Program-made: the position numbers and the translations under genes
The notes under the pieces: generated by a model
Seen by the model: the letters and a program-made list of their open reading frames with translations, nothing else
Told to the model about the DNA's origin: nothing
Databases searched by the model: none
Origin: an uncultured Prevotellaceae bacterium
Lineage (GTDB): Bacteria; Bacteroidota; Bacteroidia; Bacteroidales; Bacteroidaceae
DNA: 38,161 bases
Assembly (NCBI GenBank): GCA_902800595.1
Contig: CADCFA010000017.1
Location: 1,048-39,208, forward strand
Direction of reading: 5' to 3'
Shown: piece after piece, positions 29,330 to 38,125 of the stretch
Layout of the letters: every line of letters starts with the position of its first letter
Numbering within the stretch: the first letter of the stretch is position 1

Positions 29330-30529
29330 ATGAAGAAGATTGATAAGAAAGTGTGGATAGCACTGTGCGTTGTGGTAGTGGCAATAATTTCCTATTTCCT
29401 GCTATCTGGTGGAAAGAAAGAAGAGAAAATCTCTTTTGATACGGTTAAAGTTGAGAAGACTGATATTCATACCTCCATCACGGCTACGGGTACGATTGAA
29501 CCTGTGACATCAGTAACTGTTGGTACACAGGTATCTGGTATCGTGTCGAAACTCTATGTTGATTACAATAGTGTGGTGAAGAAAGGTCAGGTAATCGCAG
29601 AGCTTGATCGCACGAACCTGATCAGCGAATTGAATACAGCTAAGGCTAATCTGACAAGTTCTGAGAGCACTTTGGCTTATGAGAAGGCTAACTATAACAG
29701 GTATAAGACGCTCTATGACAAAGGACTGGTAAGTGCTGATGAATACGAGAGTGCCTTGCTGTCGTTCAGGAAAGCCAAAGAGGATGTCAATAGCAAACAT
29801 GAAAGCGTGAAAAAGGCACAGACAAACTTGGGTTATGCAACCATCACTTCACCTATCGATGGCGTGGTTCTTTCAAAGTCGGTGGAAGAAGGCCAGACCG
29901 TAGCAGCTTCGTTTAATACGCCAGAGCTGTTCAGTATTGCCCAGGACTTGACAGACATGCGTGTGATTGCAGATATCGATGAGGCTGATATTGGTGGTGT
30001 GAAAGAAGGTCAGCGCGTGAGCTTCACTGTGGATGCATTCCCTGAGGATCATTTTGAGGGACAGGTGACGCAGGTACGCCAGCAGGCTACTACAGAGAGT
30101 AATGTGGTAACCTACGAGGTGGTGATCTCTGCACCCAACAATGACCTGAAACTGAAACCAGGACTGACAGCCAACGTAACAATCTATACATTTGAGAAGA
30201 ACGATGTGATGGCTGTACCTACGAAAGCACTGCGCTTTATCCCAACGGAAGCAATTTTGGAGAAAGGACAGACTATAAATGACTGTGAGGGTGATCATAA
30301 ACTTTGGACCCTGGAGGATAATGTCTTCAAGGCCCATAAGGTAGAGGTCGGAACCTCTAATGGCATCATGACAGAGATTACAGCTGGTATTTCTGAGGGA
30401 ACGGTAATCCTAACTGATTTCAATATCAGCGGTGGTGCGCCTGAGCAGAATCAGCAGGCTGGTAACCCCTTCATGCCGCGTCCAAGAAATAACAATAAAA
30501 ACGGAAATAACAACAATCAGAGGAGATAG
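29330..30529 (+). CDS. macA: HlyD/MacA-type periplasmic adaptor protein
   Basis: The 399-residue adaptor links the MacB-type permease to TolC. It has one N-terminal membrane anchor (about residues 8-26), a biotinyl-lipoyl-like half motif (ITATGTIEPVTSVTVGTQVS; VKKGQVIAELDRTNL), a helical hairpin (about 95-160, SSESTLAYEKANYNRYKTLY), the second lipoyl half (ATITSPIDGVVLSKSVEEGQ), then beta-barrel and membrane-proximal domains. The C-terminus is Asn/Pro/Arg-rich (PRPRNNNKNGNNNNQRR). It ends 3 nt before the ATPase gene, so translation is probably coupled. Confidence 0.94.
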   Translation: MKKIDKKVWIALCVVVVAIISYFLLSGGKKEEKISFDTVKVEKTDIHTSITATGTIEPVTSVTVGTQVSGIVSKLYVDYNSVVKKGQVIAELDRTNLISELNTAKANLTSSESTLAYEKANYNRYKTLYDKGLVSADEYESALLSFRKAKEDVNSKHESVKKAQTNLGYATITSPIDGVVLSKSVEEGQTVAASFNTPELFSIAQDLTDMRVIADIDEADIGGVKEGQRVSFTVDAFPEDHFEGQVTQVRQQATTESNVVTYEVVISAPNNDLKLKPGLTANVTIYTFEKNDVMAVPTKALRFIPTEAILEKGQTINDCEGDHKLWTLEDNVFKAHKVEVGTSNGIMTEITAGISEGTVILTDFNISGGAPEQNQQAGNPFMPRPRNNNKNGNNNNQRR

Positions 30530-30532
30530 ATT

Positions 30533-31291
30533 ATGGCTGAAGACAAGAGAAAGGTTGTCATCGAGCTACAGAACGTGAAACGCTACTTCCAAGTAGGTTC
30601 AGAAACGGTAAAGGCATTAAGAGGCGTATCGTTTAAGATCTACGAGGGTGAGTTTGTGACGATTCAAGGTACATCAGGTTCAGGCAAGTCAACACTGTTG
30701 AACCAACTCGGATGTCTTGATACACCTACCAGTGGTGAGTATTTCCTTGATGGTATCTCTGTTCGTAGTATGTCGAAGACACAGCGTGCCCATCTGCGTA
30801 ACCGTAAGATCGGCTTTGTGTTTCAGAACTACAATCTGCTGGCGAAGACAACTGCCGTTGAGAATGTAGAGTTGCCGTTGATGTATAATTCGACGTATAG
30901 CGCCTCTGAGCGTCGTGAAAGAGCTATTAATGCTTTGAAGGCTGTGGGACTGGGTGACAGATTGGAACATAAATCGAATCAGATGTCTGGTGGCCAGATG
31001 CAGCGTGTAGCCATCGCTCGTGCGCTGGTCAATGATCCTGCAGTGTTGTTGGCAGATGAGGCTACAGGTAACTTGGATACACGTACCTCGTTTGAGATGC
31101 TTGTGCTGTTTCAAGAGCTTTATAAGCAGGGACATACAATCATCTTTGTAACGCATAACCCGGAGATTGCTGAATATGCAAGCCGTAACATTAATTTGCG
31201 TGATGGTAAAATCAGGGAGGATACTGTTAATACAAATATCAAGTCGGCAGCAGAGGCACTGGCTCAGTTGCCAGTACCGCAGGATGATTAA
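30533..31291 (+). CDS. ABC transporter ATPase, MacB/LolD type
   Basis: This cytoplasmic ATPase powers the mechanotransmission exporter. All motifs are intact in 252 residues: Walker [10 protein letters not shown] (46-54), Q-loop FVFQNYN (about 96-102), signature MSGGQMQR (151-158), Walker [13 protein letters not shown] (171-182) and H-loop His208 in FVTHN. The signature and the NLDTRTS D-loop are those of the MacB/LolD/FtsE group. In E. coli MacB the ATPase is fused to the permease; here it is a separate gene, as is common in Bacteroidota, followed after 20 nt by the permease. Confidence 0.95.
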   Translation: MAEDKRKVVIELQNVKRYFQVGSETVKALRGVSFKIYEGEFVTIQGTSGSGKSTLLNQLGCLDTPTSGEYFLDGISVRSMSKTQRAHLRNRKIGFVFQNYNLLAKTTAVENVELPLMYNSTYSASERRERAINALKAVGLGDRLEHKSNQMSGGQMQRVAIARALVNDPAVLLADEATGNLDTRTSFEMLVLFQELYKQGHTIIFVTHNPEIAEYASRNINLRDGKIREDTVNTNIKSAAEALAQLPVPQDD

Positions 31292-31311
31292 GAAGTGAAA
31301 AGTGAATAGTA

Positions 31312-32529
31312 ATGAATATACTGAATTTGTTTAAAGTGAGCCTGAGAGCTGTAGCGAACAATAAGATGCGCTCGTTTCTCTCGATGTTGGGTATCATCAT
31401 CGGTGTGGCGGCAGTGATTATCATGATGAGTATCGGACAGGGCTCAAAAGAGAGTATCCGGGCAGAACTCTCCACGATGGGCACAAACCTGCTGACGATT
31501 CGCCCAGGTGCTGATATGCGTGGTGGCGTGCGTCAAGATCCATCGAGTATGCAGACGCTGAAGATGGCAGATTATGAGCGTATCGTACGTGAAAAGAAAT
31601 TCGTGACAAAGGTGTCGCCCGAGGTGACGGCGAGTGGTCAGGCTATCTATGGTAACAACAACACGAACTCTACGATGTATGGTGAAAGTGTTGATTATCT
31701 CGACATCAAAAAGTGGGATATTGAAGAAGGTGAGTGCTTTACTGAAGAAGATATCAAGAAAGCTTCAAAAGTGGTGGTTGTCGGAGCAACCATTGTGAAG
31801 GAGCTGTTTGGTGAGCATACTGATCCTATTGGCAGGACCATCCGTTTTAAGAGCATTCCCATGCGTATTATAGGTGTATTGAAAGCTAAAGGTTATAACT
31901 CTTGGGGTATGGATCAGGACAATGTTATTATTGCCCCCTATACCACAGTGATGAAACGTATCGCTGCCCAGACTTATTTCTCAAGTATTGTCTGTTCTGC
32001 CATTACAGAGGAACTGTCGGATGCTGCCATCGAGGAACTGACACAGATTTTGCGTGATAATCATAAGCTGAAGGAAGGGGCAGATGATGACTTCACCATC
32101 CGTTCGCAAGCTGAGATGATGGAGACCATGTCGAGTACAATGGATACAGTGACTATCATCTTAGTCGTGGCAGCTGCTTTCTCACTGCTTGTGGCAGGTA
32201 TTGGCATCATGAACATTATGCTTGTGAGTGTTACAGAGCGTACGAAGGAAATCGGACTACGCATGGCAGTTGGTGCCACCGGACCTGTAATCTCATTACA
32301 GTTCTTGATAGAGTCGGTGCTGATTTCTGTGACAGGAGGTTTGATTGGTGTGATGGTAGGGGTAGGTGCCAGTAGTGCTGTGTCAGCCCTTGGTATGCCT
32401 TCGAGTGTACCGGCATGGAGTATCTATGTGTCGTTCTTGGTATGTGTGTTTATCGGTGTGCTCTTCGGCTATATTCCAGCCCAGAAAGCAGCCAATATGG
32501 ATCCTATAGAAGCTATCCGTCATGAATAA
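31312..32529 (+). CDS. macB: MacB-type ABC transporter permease
   Basis: The 405-residue product has the MacB topology: one N-terminal membrane helix (KMRSFLSMLGIIIGVAAVII), a large periplasmic MacB_PCD domain (about 50-265) and three C-terminal helices in an FtsX domain (VVAAAFSLLVAGIGIMNIML, then VTERTKEIGLRMAVGATGPV). The N-terminal ATPase of E. coli MacB is encoded separately just upstream. The 20-nt gap before it contains AGTGAAA-AGTGAAT-AGTAATG, a heptamer-like repeat. Its last 8 nt overlap the start of the kinase gene. Likely substrates for such systems are peptides, macrolides or lipid-linked molecules; none can be chosen here. Confidence 0.94.
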   Translation: MNILNLFKVSLRAVANNKMRSFLSMLGIIIGVAAVIIMMSIGQGSKESIRAELSTMGTNLLTIRPGADMRGGVRQDPSSMQTLKMADYERIVREKKFVTKVSPEVTASGQAIYGNNNTNSTMYGESVDYLDIKKWDIEEGECFTEEDIKKASKVVVVGATIVKELFGEHTDPIGRTIRFKSIPMRIIGVLKAKGYNSWGMDQDNVIIAPYTTVMKRIAAQTYFSSIVCSAITEELSDAAIEELTQILRDNHKLKEGADDDFTIRSQAEMMETMSSTMDTVTIILVVAAAFSLLVAGIGIMNIMLVSVTERTKEIGLRMAVGATGPVISLQFLIESVLISVTGGLIGVMVGVGASSAVSALGMPSSVPAWSIYVSFLVCVFIGVLFGYIPAQKAANMDPIEAIRHE

Positions 32530-33547
32530 GCGAGTTGTCATATTCTTGCATGTAGCCTTGTGGTCTATCATGTTTTTAGGACCGGTATCATTCCTGCGTA
32601 GTGGTAATATGACACCAGTGCAGTTTCTGTTGTTCTGTGTATCACCTTTGTTGATGATGGTTGTGTTCTATATGAATTATTTGTGGCTGACACCTCATTA
32701 CTTTGTAACAGGTAAACATCGTTATTACTTGTTATGGAACATTCTGATGGTGGTGAGCTTGGGTTTGCTCCTTCATTATTCGATGGTTTTCGCTCATGAG
32801 GCATTCGACGTCCCCAGCCCTCGGATCATGACTAGGTTGGAAACCATATCGTATATCATGCACGATATCTTTAATCTTGCTGTTTCTGCTGCGGTTGCTA
32901 CAGGTATTGTTTTGGCTTTACGTTGGCAACACAATGAAGAAGCACGTCTGGCGGCTGAGGCTGCAAAGACAGAAGCGGAATTGAAGAATCTTCGATCGCA
33001 GATTAATCCCCATTTTCTCTTAAACACGCTGAACAATATCTATGCACTGACGGCAATTGACCAAACCAGAGCTCAAGAGGCTATCCAGCAACTCTCAAGG
33101 TTGTTACGCCACATGCTATATGAAAATCAGGAGGCTCAGGTGGATTTGCAGGATGAGATACAATTTCTGGAGAACTATGTCAGTCTGATGAAAATCCGAT
33201 TGTCGCAGGATGTTGATGTAAAACTAACTAAGCAAGTGTCGGATGCCCATCTGAAAGTGGCGCCTCTGTTGTTTATTTCTCTGGTAGAGAATGCCTTTAA
33301 ACATGGTATTAGCCCTACAAACCCCAGTTTCGTCCATATTTCTATTTTGGAAGATGGGCATATACTGCGTGTGACTATCGAGAATTCTTATTATCCCAAA
33401 AACGAACAGGATAGAAGTGGACACGGCATCGGCTTGAATCAGGTTCAACAGCGTCTTGATTTAGCCTATTCTGGGCGTTATGACTGGCAGAAAGGAATCA
33501 GTGAAGACGGAAATACTTATACCTCACAAATAACGATTATCATATGA
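32522..33547 (+). CDS. LytS-family sensor histidine kinase (second system)
   Basis: The 341-residue membrane kinase has four hydrophobic spans (about 6-24, 34-52, 68-86, 112-132), a coiled linker and a His_kinase domain with phospho-acceptor His164 in SQINPHFLLNTLNNIY. The HATPase region includes LLFISLVENAFKHG and GHGIGLNQVQQRLDLAYSG. It is a clear paralogue of the kinase at 23996: the catalytic halves are close, the membrane halves less so. The start overlaps the macB stop (ATGAATAA at 32522-32529) and the stop overlaps the regulator start (ATGA at 33544-33547), so it is translated with the exporter. A role in sensing exporter load or substrate is a reasonable inference. Confidence 0.94.
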   Translation: MNKRVVIFLHVALWSIMFLGPVSFLRSGNMTPVQFLLFCVSPLLMMVVFYMNYLWLTPHYFVTGKHRYYLLWNILMVVSLGLLLHYSMVFAHEAFDVPSPRIMTRLETISYIMHDIFNLAVSAAVATGIVLALRWQHNEEARLAAEAAKTEAELKNLRSQINPHFLLNTLNNIYALTAIDQTRAQEAIQQLSRLLRHMLYENQEAQVDLQDEIQFLENYVSLMKIRLSQDVDVKLTKQVSDAHLKVAPLLFISLVENAFKHGISPTNPSFVHISILEDGHILRVTIENSYYPKNEQDRSGHGIGLNQVQQRLDLAYSGRYDWQKGISEDGNTYTSQITIII

Positions 33548-34254
33548 TTATTACCTGTGCAATTATCGATGATGAGCCCCTGGCAGCCGGGTTGCTGGAG
33601 AGCTATGTCAAGAAGACACCTTACTTGAGCTTGCAGGGCACTTACAACAGCGCCATTCAAGCTATGAAGAATCTGCGCGAGGATCCTGTTCAGTTACTTT
33701 TCCTGGATGTACAGATGCCAGAGTTAAGTGGTTTGGAGTTTTCGAAGGTCTTACCTAAAAGTATCAAAGTGATTTTTACGACAGCCTTTTCACAATATGC
33801 TTTAGATGGCTTCAAAGCCAATGCGCTTGATTATCTGTTGAAACCTATTTCCTATGAGGATTTCCTGAAATCTACAGACAAAGCATACGAGTGGTTCTCT
33901 ATTTGCATGAAACAGGATGTGTATAAGCGTGACCGTTTTATGCTTGTAAAGAGTGACTATAAGTTATTGCGGGTTGGGTTGGATGATATTCTCTATATTG
34001 AGGGAGAGAAAGACTATGTGAGCTTCGTCATGAAGAATGGCGAGAAGGTTATGTCGCTGATGTCGATGAAGAAACTCGACGACTTCCTTCCCAAACCAGA
34101 GTTTCTGCGCACACATCGCTCTTTTATTGTCCATATGCCAGAGGTTCAACTGGTTGATCGCTTCCGTATCGTATTCGGCGACGTCTATGTGCCTATCTCA
34201 GAAAACTACAAAGAGGAAGTGCTTGCATATCTTAATCAGCATACCTTAGGGTAA
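33544..34254 (+). CDS. LytTR-family response regulator (second system)
   Basis: The receiver domain (1-118) has IDDEP (Asp9, Asp10), acceptor Asp55 in LLFLDVQMPE and LLKPI with its Lys. The LytTR domain spans about 135-233 (VKSDYKLLRVGLDDILYIEG, PEFLRTHRSFIVHMPEVQLV). The ATGA overlap with the kinase indicates translational coupling. As the last gene of the TolC-MacAB operon it likely feeds back on its own promoter; the repeats near 27756-27885 are the best candidate sites. It resembles the first regulator at 23242, so cross-binding between the two systems is possible. Confidence 0.94.
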   Translation: MIITCAIIDDEPLAAGLLESYVKKTPYLSLQGTYNSAIQAMKNLREDPVQLLFLDVQMPELSGLEFSKVLPKSIKVIFTTAFSQYALDGFKANALDYLLKPISYEDFLKSTDKAYEWFSICMKQDVYKRDRFMLVKSDYKLLRVGLDDILYIEGEKDYVSFVMKNGEKVMSLMSMKKLDDFLPKPEFLRTHRSFIVHMPEVQLVDRFRIVFGDVYVPISENYKEEVLAYLNQHTLG

Positions 34255-34271
34255 CTCTTTCGAAAAGATAT

Positions 34272-34402
34272 AAAGGCAGATGTGTAAAAGGTAAAATGAA
34301 AAGTGCATCTTGCAAAAGGATGCTAAAGGCAATTTTTATTTGCAAATAAATATAAAAAAATCAGGCTGCTTTTGATTTTTTACCTTTTACGTTTCTGCCT
34401 TT
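34272..34402. repeat. Large imperfect inverted repeat between the regulator and fba
   Basis: The arms 34272-34303 and 34369-34402 pair over about 30 nt with small mismatches (AAAGGCAGA with TCTGCCTTT, GTAAAAGGTAAAA with TTTTACCTTTTAC, AAAAG with CTTTT). Inside lie a smaller hairpin GCATC/GATGC (34305-34309/34319-34323) and the palindrome ATTTGCAAAT near 34338-34347. It may end the efflux operon, and its right arm reaches into the fba promoter. Confidence 0.7.
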
Positions 34403-34423
34403 TTACTTTTTTTATTATCTTTG
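34392..34423 (+). promoter_or_regulatory. Promoter of fructose-bisphosphate aldolase
   Basis: TATCTTTG (34416-34423) followed by GCACTC, almost identical to the glutamine synthetase promoter. The -33 position has TTTC (34392-34395), 20 nt upstream and inside the right arm of the inverted repeat. The leader is about 37 nt. Confidence 0.65.
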
Positions 34424-34466
34424 CACTCGGTTAGGCCGAAATAACTCATTTTTAAATAAAACAATT

Positions 34467-35465
34467 ATGGTAAACTACAAGGATTTAGGTCTCGTGAATA
34501 CTCGCGAGATGTTCAAGAGAGCAGTAGCCGGTGGCTATGCTATCCCCGCTTTCAATTTTAACACAATGGAGCAGATGCAGGCTATCGTTATGGCTGCAGT
34601 AGAGACTAAGTCTCCTGTTATCATGCAGGTTTCTAAGGGTGCACGTAACTATGCTAACGGCACTATCCTTCGTAACCTGGCAAAGGGTGCTGTAGAGTAT
34701 GCAAAGGAGCTCGGTTGCGAGCATCCTGAGATTGTTCTGCACCTTGATCACGGAGATACCTTCGAGCTCTGTAAGGATTGTATCGACAACGGTTTCTCTT
34801 CTGTGATGATCGATGGTTCACACCTTCCTTATGAGGAGAACATCGCTCTCGCTAAGAAGGTTGTTGACTATGCTCACCAGTTCGATGTAACTGTAGAGGC
34901 TGAGCTGGGTGTACTCGCTGGTGTTGAGGATGAGGTAAGTGCTGCTGAGTCTCATTATACCAAGCCTGAGGAGGTAATCGACTTCTCTACCCGTACAGGT
35001 TGTGACTCTCTGGCTATTTCTATCGGTACCTCTCACGGTGCTCACAAGTTCACTCCAGAGCAGTGCACACTCGTGAACGGCGTGCTCGTTCCACCGCCAT
35101 TGGCATTCGATATCCTGCATGAGATTGAGAAGAAGCTTCCTGGATTCCCCATCGTGCTTCATGGTTCTTCTTCTGTTCCTATGGACGAGGTTAACACCAT
35201 CAACAAGTACGGTGGTCACCTCGAGGCCGCTATCGGTATCCCCGAGGAGCAGTTGCGTGAGGCTTCTAAGAGTGCTGTATGCAAGATCAACATCGACTCA
35301 GACTCTCGTCTGGCTATGACCGCTGCTATCCGCAAGCACCTGGCTGAGCATCCTGGAGACTTCGATCCTCGTCAGTATCTGAAGCCCGCTCGTGAGAACA
35401 TGAAGAAGATGTACATCCACAAGATTGTGAATGTGCTTGGTTCTGACGGCAAGCTCGCTCAGTAA
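34467..35465 (+). CDS. fba: Class II fructose-1,6-bisphosphate aldolase
   Basis: This zinc-dependent aldolase splits fructose-1,6-bisphosphate to dihydroxyacetone phosphate and glyceraldehyde 3-phosphate in glycolysis and runs in reverse in gluconeogenesis. The 332 residues show the class II signatures: VLHLDHGDTFE with catalytic Asp94 and zinc ligand His95, Glu145 or its neighbour in VEAELGVLAG, SIGTSHGAHK (His190, His193) and VLHGSSSVP (His232). It is one of the longer class II types, as is usual in Bacteroidales. Codon use is strongly biased, as expected of a highly expressed gene. It is monocistronic, with its own promoter and terminator. Confidence 0.96.
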   Translation: MVNYKDLGLVNTREMFKRAVAGGYAIPAFNFNTMEQMQAIVMAAVETKSPVIMQVSKGARNYANGTILRNLAKGAVEYAKELGCEHPEIVLHLDHGDTFELCKDCIDNGFSSVMIDGSHLPYEENIALAKKVVDYAHQFDVTVEAELGVLAGVEDEVSAAESHYTKPEEVIDFSTRTGCDSLAISIGTSHGAHKFTPEQCTLVNGVLVPPPLAFDILHEIEKKLPGFPIVLHGSSSVPMDEVNTINKYGGHLEAAIGIPEEQLREASKSAVCKINIDSDSRLAMTAAIRKHLAEHPGDFDPRQYLKPARENMKKMYIHKIVNVLGSDGKLAQ

Positions 35466-35489
35466 TGAATAGATAAGATCATTAAATAG

Positions 35490-35521
35490 AGAATGGGGTT
35501 CCGGTTGGAATCCCATTCTTT
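35490..35521. terminator. Terminator between fba and the DUF4831 gene
   Basis: AGAATGGGGTTCC (35490-35502) pairs with GGAATCCCATTCT (35507-35519) with one G-T pair and loop GGTT, followed by TTTATTATTT. On minus it directly follows the stop codon of the DUF4831 gene, so it may serve both convergent genes. Confidence 0.88.
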
Positions 35522-35522
35522 A

Positions 35523-36608
35523 TTATTTAGACTGCTCAACATCAATTTTCTCAACGGCTCCGGAGAGCGGATGAAGCCATAGGCGGGTGGTGTATCGTTT
35601 GTTGAAAAGTGCACCACTTAAGAGTTCTACGTTGCCGAACTGTCCTGCAGGAAACTCGGCAGTGTTAACAATTCCTTGAGCATCGCTGATGGTAGAACGT
35701 AGTTTGCCAGGGATGTTCACATAGACCCCCTGTGCTTGCTTGTTTTTCTTCTTCGAGTCAATGATTTCAGCAGGCGGTACTGTCTTCAGATCATCTGCTA
35801 TATAATAATAAGGTACGCCCGCGAGGTTGTCACTTTCTAATACCCCCAACTTCTGAGAGAAACGGAATAGCACCTTCTTTTCGGAAGTCTGTTCGGGGAT
35901 GATGGTCATAATATGTTCAGTTGTATCCTTGGTGGTTGTACCAGTAAAGAGGCTGGTCATAGCCAAGTCCTGCTTGTCGAGTTGGTTAAGCATCAGTCGA
36001 AGCTGTTCTCCATCCTTAGGCATATTGTCTGCTTGTCCACGTACTAACAGATTGCGGCTCTCTCGGATTTCGTAAATATCTTGAGCAATCAGTTCAGCCA
36101 TCTTAGCAGTGCTTCCTGCTGCCAATGTCTCTTCGTTCATATACTGACGGGGGTTCATGTTGGCAGGCCGAGGTGCTGCTACGAAAGGCTTTGTCTCAGG
36201 CAGTCTGTTAGGTTCTGCATTGATGGCAAGCAGAATGCCATCATCGGAAAGTCTGATATTGGTAGCTACTGTCTTGGCATTGAATTCTATGGCATAATGC
36301 TTGGAGGTGTCGGCGACGGCAAAAGCATCCTGATGGATGCTGATGATGCGGTAGCTGACAGATGGAGTAGGAGAGGCGCCCTTGATACGCAGGTAACGCT
36401 CTGCGTATTTGCAGAGTTCTCCGGGGGTATAGGTCGTCTTCTCCACTAAGACTGTAATTTTGATGCCAGTTTTAGGAAGGAGATAGATGGCGCCTTCAGG
36501 GGTTACACCAGGTATATAGGTACTGGTAGCTGTCTGTGCCAGTACAGCTGATAAATGACAAATGATGAAAGCAAAACCAAGAAATAGACGTTTCATGCGT
36601 TTATTCAT
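35523..36608 (-). CDS. DUF4831 family protein, exported
   Basis: The product has a signal peptide (MKRLFLGFAFIICHLSAVLA) and then a domain I recognise as the Bacteroidota-specific DUF4831 by its start (GAIYLLPKTGIKITVLVEKT, YTPGELCKYAERYLRIKGA). Function is unknown; the periplasm is the likely location. A stretch near residues 150-200 (YMNEETLAAGSTAKMAELIA, AQDIYEIRESRNLLVRGQAD) looks helical, the rest beta-rich. The ATG at 36608 overlaps the nnr stop codon by 8 nt (ATGAATAA), the same overlap as at macB and the second kinase; Met5 is an alternative start that gives a cleaner signal peptide. It is co-transcribed with nnr. Confidence 0.85.
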   Translation of the reverse strand: MNKRMKRLFLGFAFIICHLSAVLAQTATSTYIPGVTPEGAIYLLPKTGIKITVLVEKTTYTPGELCKYAERYLRIKGASPTPSVSYRIISIHQDAFAVADTSKHYAIEFNAKTVATNIRLSDDGILLAINAEPNRLPETKPFVAAPRPANMNPRQYMNEETLAAGSTAKMAELIAQDIYEIRESRNLLVRGQADNMPKDGEQLRLMLNQLDKQDLAMTSLFTGTTTKDTTEHIMTIIPEQTSEKKVLFRFSQKLGVLESDNLAGVPYYYIADDLKTVPPAEIIDSKKKNKQAQGVYVNIPGKLRSTISDAQGIVNTAEFPAGQFGNVELLSGALFNKRYTTRLWLHPLSGAVEKIDVEQSK

Positions 36609-38112
36609 TCAGTCGTTTAAATGCGTGTGGAAGATATTGGATAATATCACCGGCAATGACACTCTCTTCGCCCAATTCCCGGGCAGCGGCATCACCAGCC
36701 AGTCCGTGCAGATACATACCTATGATGCAGGCATCTTCTTTCTTATAGCCGCGTGCCAGCAATCCTGTGATAATACCTGTGAGAACATCACCGCTACCAG
36801 CTGTAGCCATACCAGCATTGCCAGTGCTGTTGATGACCACATGACCATCGGGCAGACAGAGGGTGGTGTAATGGCCCTTCAGCAGAATAAAGGCTTGGAG
36901 CCGTTTTGCCATTTCGCGGGCTTTCGTCAAGCGCTCATAACTGTCAGTACAATGTACTTCCAGTCTATCAAACTCTTTAGGATGCGGGGTCATGATAATG
37001 CCTTTAGGCAATTGTTGTAGCCAAGCTCTATGATTCGCCAGGATATTGATGGCATCAGCATCAATAACTAATGGGCATTGTGTTCGACGTAACTGGGCGA
37101 TAATGGCAATAGCGGTCTGCTCACTGGTGCCTAATCCAGGTCCAATGCCTACTGCGTTGAAGTCCTCGGTATCGACAGCTTCCGAAAAAGTTGTTTCCTC
37201 ACGATCGAATTGGATGACTGCCTCAGGTACACTGGTCTGCATAGTCAGATAGTTGCATTTGGGTGTGTGCGCTGTTACCTTTCCTGCTCCAGAACGCAGA
37301 CAGGCTTTAGTGGCAAGAACTGCTGCACCGCCCATGCCATAGCTGCCTGCAATGATCAGCGCATTACCCATCTTGCCTTTATGGGCAAAAGGATCACGGG
37401 GCATGAGGCGTTGACGGATGTCTTTTTCTTCCAATAATGTATAGTCAGCATTGATTTTCTCAATACCTTCCTGACTTAAGCGGATATCAAGGACTTTCTG
37501 TTTTCCAATGAATACCTGATTCTCAGGAAAGAAGAATGATAACTTTTTTTGTTGTAATGTCAACGTCAGGTCAGCTTTGATGATATTGGCACGCACATTG
37601 TAGGAGTTGTCTTCTGTCATCAGACCTGATGGAACATCAATGCTGACAATCTTTGCCGGACTGGAGTTGATGTATTTCACAAGAGATGAGAAACCACCAG
37701 CAAGTGGTTTGTTAAGTCCTGAACCAAACAGTCCGTCAATAACCAGCATGTCTTCTTTCAGATATGGCGGTTCAAACTCTTGAATCACCTCAATAAGTGC
37801 TTTGGCTCTTTTCTCCTCAAGTCGTTTTTTGTTAATAGCGCAGTCCTCTGAGAGATGTCCGGATATGTTGAAAAGATATGCAGTTACATCGTAATTCCTG
37901 TCAATAAGCATTCTGGCAACAGCCAGCGCATCGCCACCATTATTACCAGGTCCGGCAAAAACAATGATAGGGGTAGAGCTATTCCATTGGTCGGTAATAG
38001 CCTGGGTTATGGCCTTGGCTGATCTCTCCATCAAATCGATAGATTTAATGGGCTCATGTTCGATGGTATATTTGTCCAGCTCATGTATCTGAGCGCTTGT
38101 AAATATCTTCAT
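36601..38112 (-). CDS. nnr: Bifunctional NAD(P)H-hydrate epimerase / ADP-dependent dehydratase
   Basis: This metabolite-repair enzyme restores damaged NAD(P)H: the N-terminal YjeF_N half (about 1-215) epimerises R- to S-hydrates and the C-terminal ribokinase-like half (about 225-503) dehydrates the S form using ADP. Visible motifs are GPGNNGGDALAVARML (Asn57-Asp61), DGLFGSGLNKPL and SIDVPSGL in the epimerase half, and HKGKMGNALIIAGSYGMGGA, GIGPGLGTS, TPHPKEF and the GNAGMATAGSGDVLTGI catalytic loop in the dehydratase half. The 503 residues match the fused bacterial form. MKIFTSAQIHELDKY is the conserved N-terminus, so the ATG at 38112 is firm although the promoter box ends only 5 nt upstream. 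Confidence 0.95.
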   Translation of the reverse strand: MKIFTSAQIHELDKYTIEHEPIKSIDLMERSAKAITQAITDQWNSSTPIIVFAGPGNNGGDALAVARMLIDRNYDVTAYLFNISGHLSEDCAINKKRLEEKRAKALIEVIQEFEPPYLKEDMLVIDGLFGSGLNKPLAGGFSSLVKYINSSPAKIVSIDVPSGLMTEDNSYNVRANIIKADLTLTLQQKKLSFFFPENQVFIGKQKVLDIRLSQEGIEKINADYTLLEEKDIRQRLMPRDPFAHKGKMGNALIIAGSYGMGGAAVLATKACLRSGAGKVTAHTPKCNYLTMQTSVPEAVIQFDREETTFSEAVDTEDFNAVGIGPGLGTSEQTAIAIIAQLRRTQCPLVIDADAINILANHRAWLQQLPKGIIMTPHPKEFDRLEVHCTDSYERLTKAREMAKRLQAFILLKGHYTTLCLPDGHVVINSTGNAGMATAGSGDVLTGIITGLLARGYKKEDACIIGMYLHGLAGDAAARELGEESVIAGDIIQYLPHAFKRLNE

Positions 38113-38117
38113 AGGTG

Positions 38118-38125
38118 CAAAAATA
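38118..38125 (-). promoter_or_regulatory. Promoter -7 box of nnr
   Basis: TATTTTTG on minus fits TAnnTTTG and ends 5 nt before the firm ATG of nnr, so the transcript would be leaderless. No TTTG is visible at -33 before the window ends. Confidence 0.5.
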
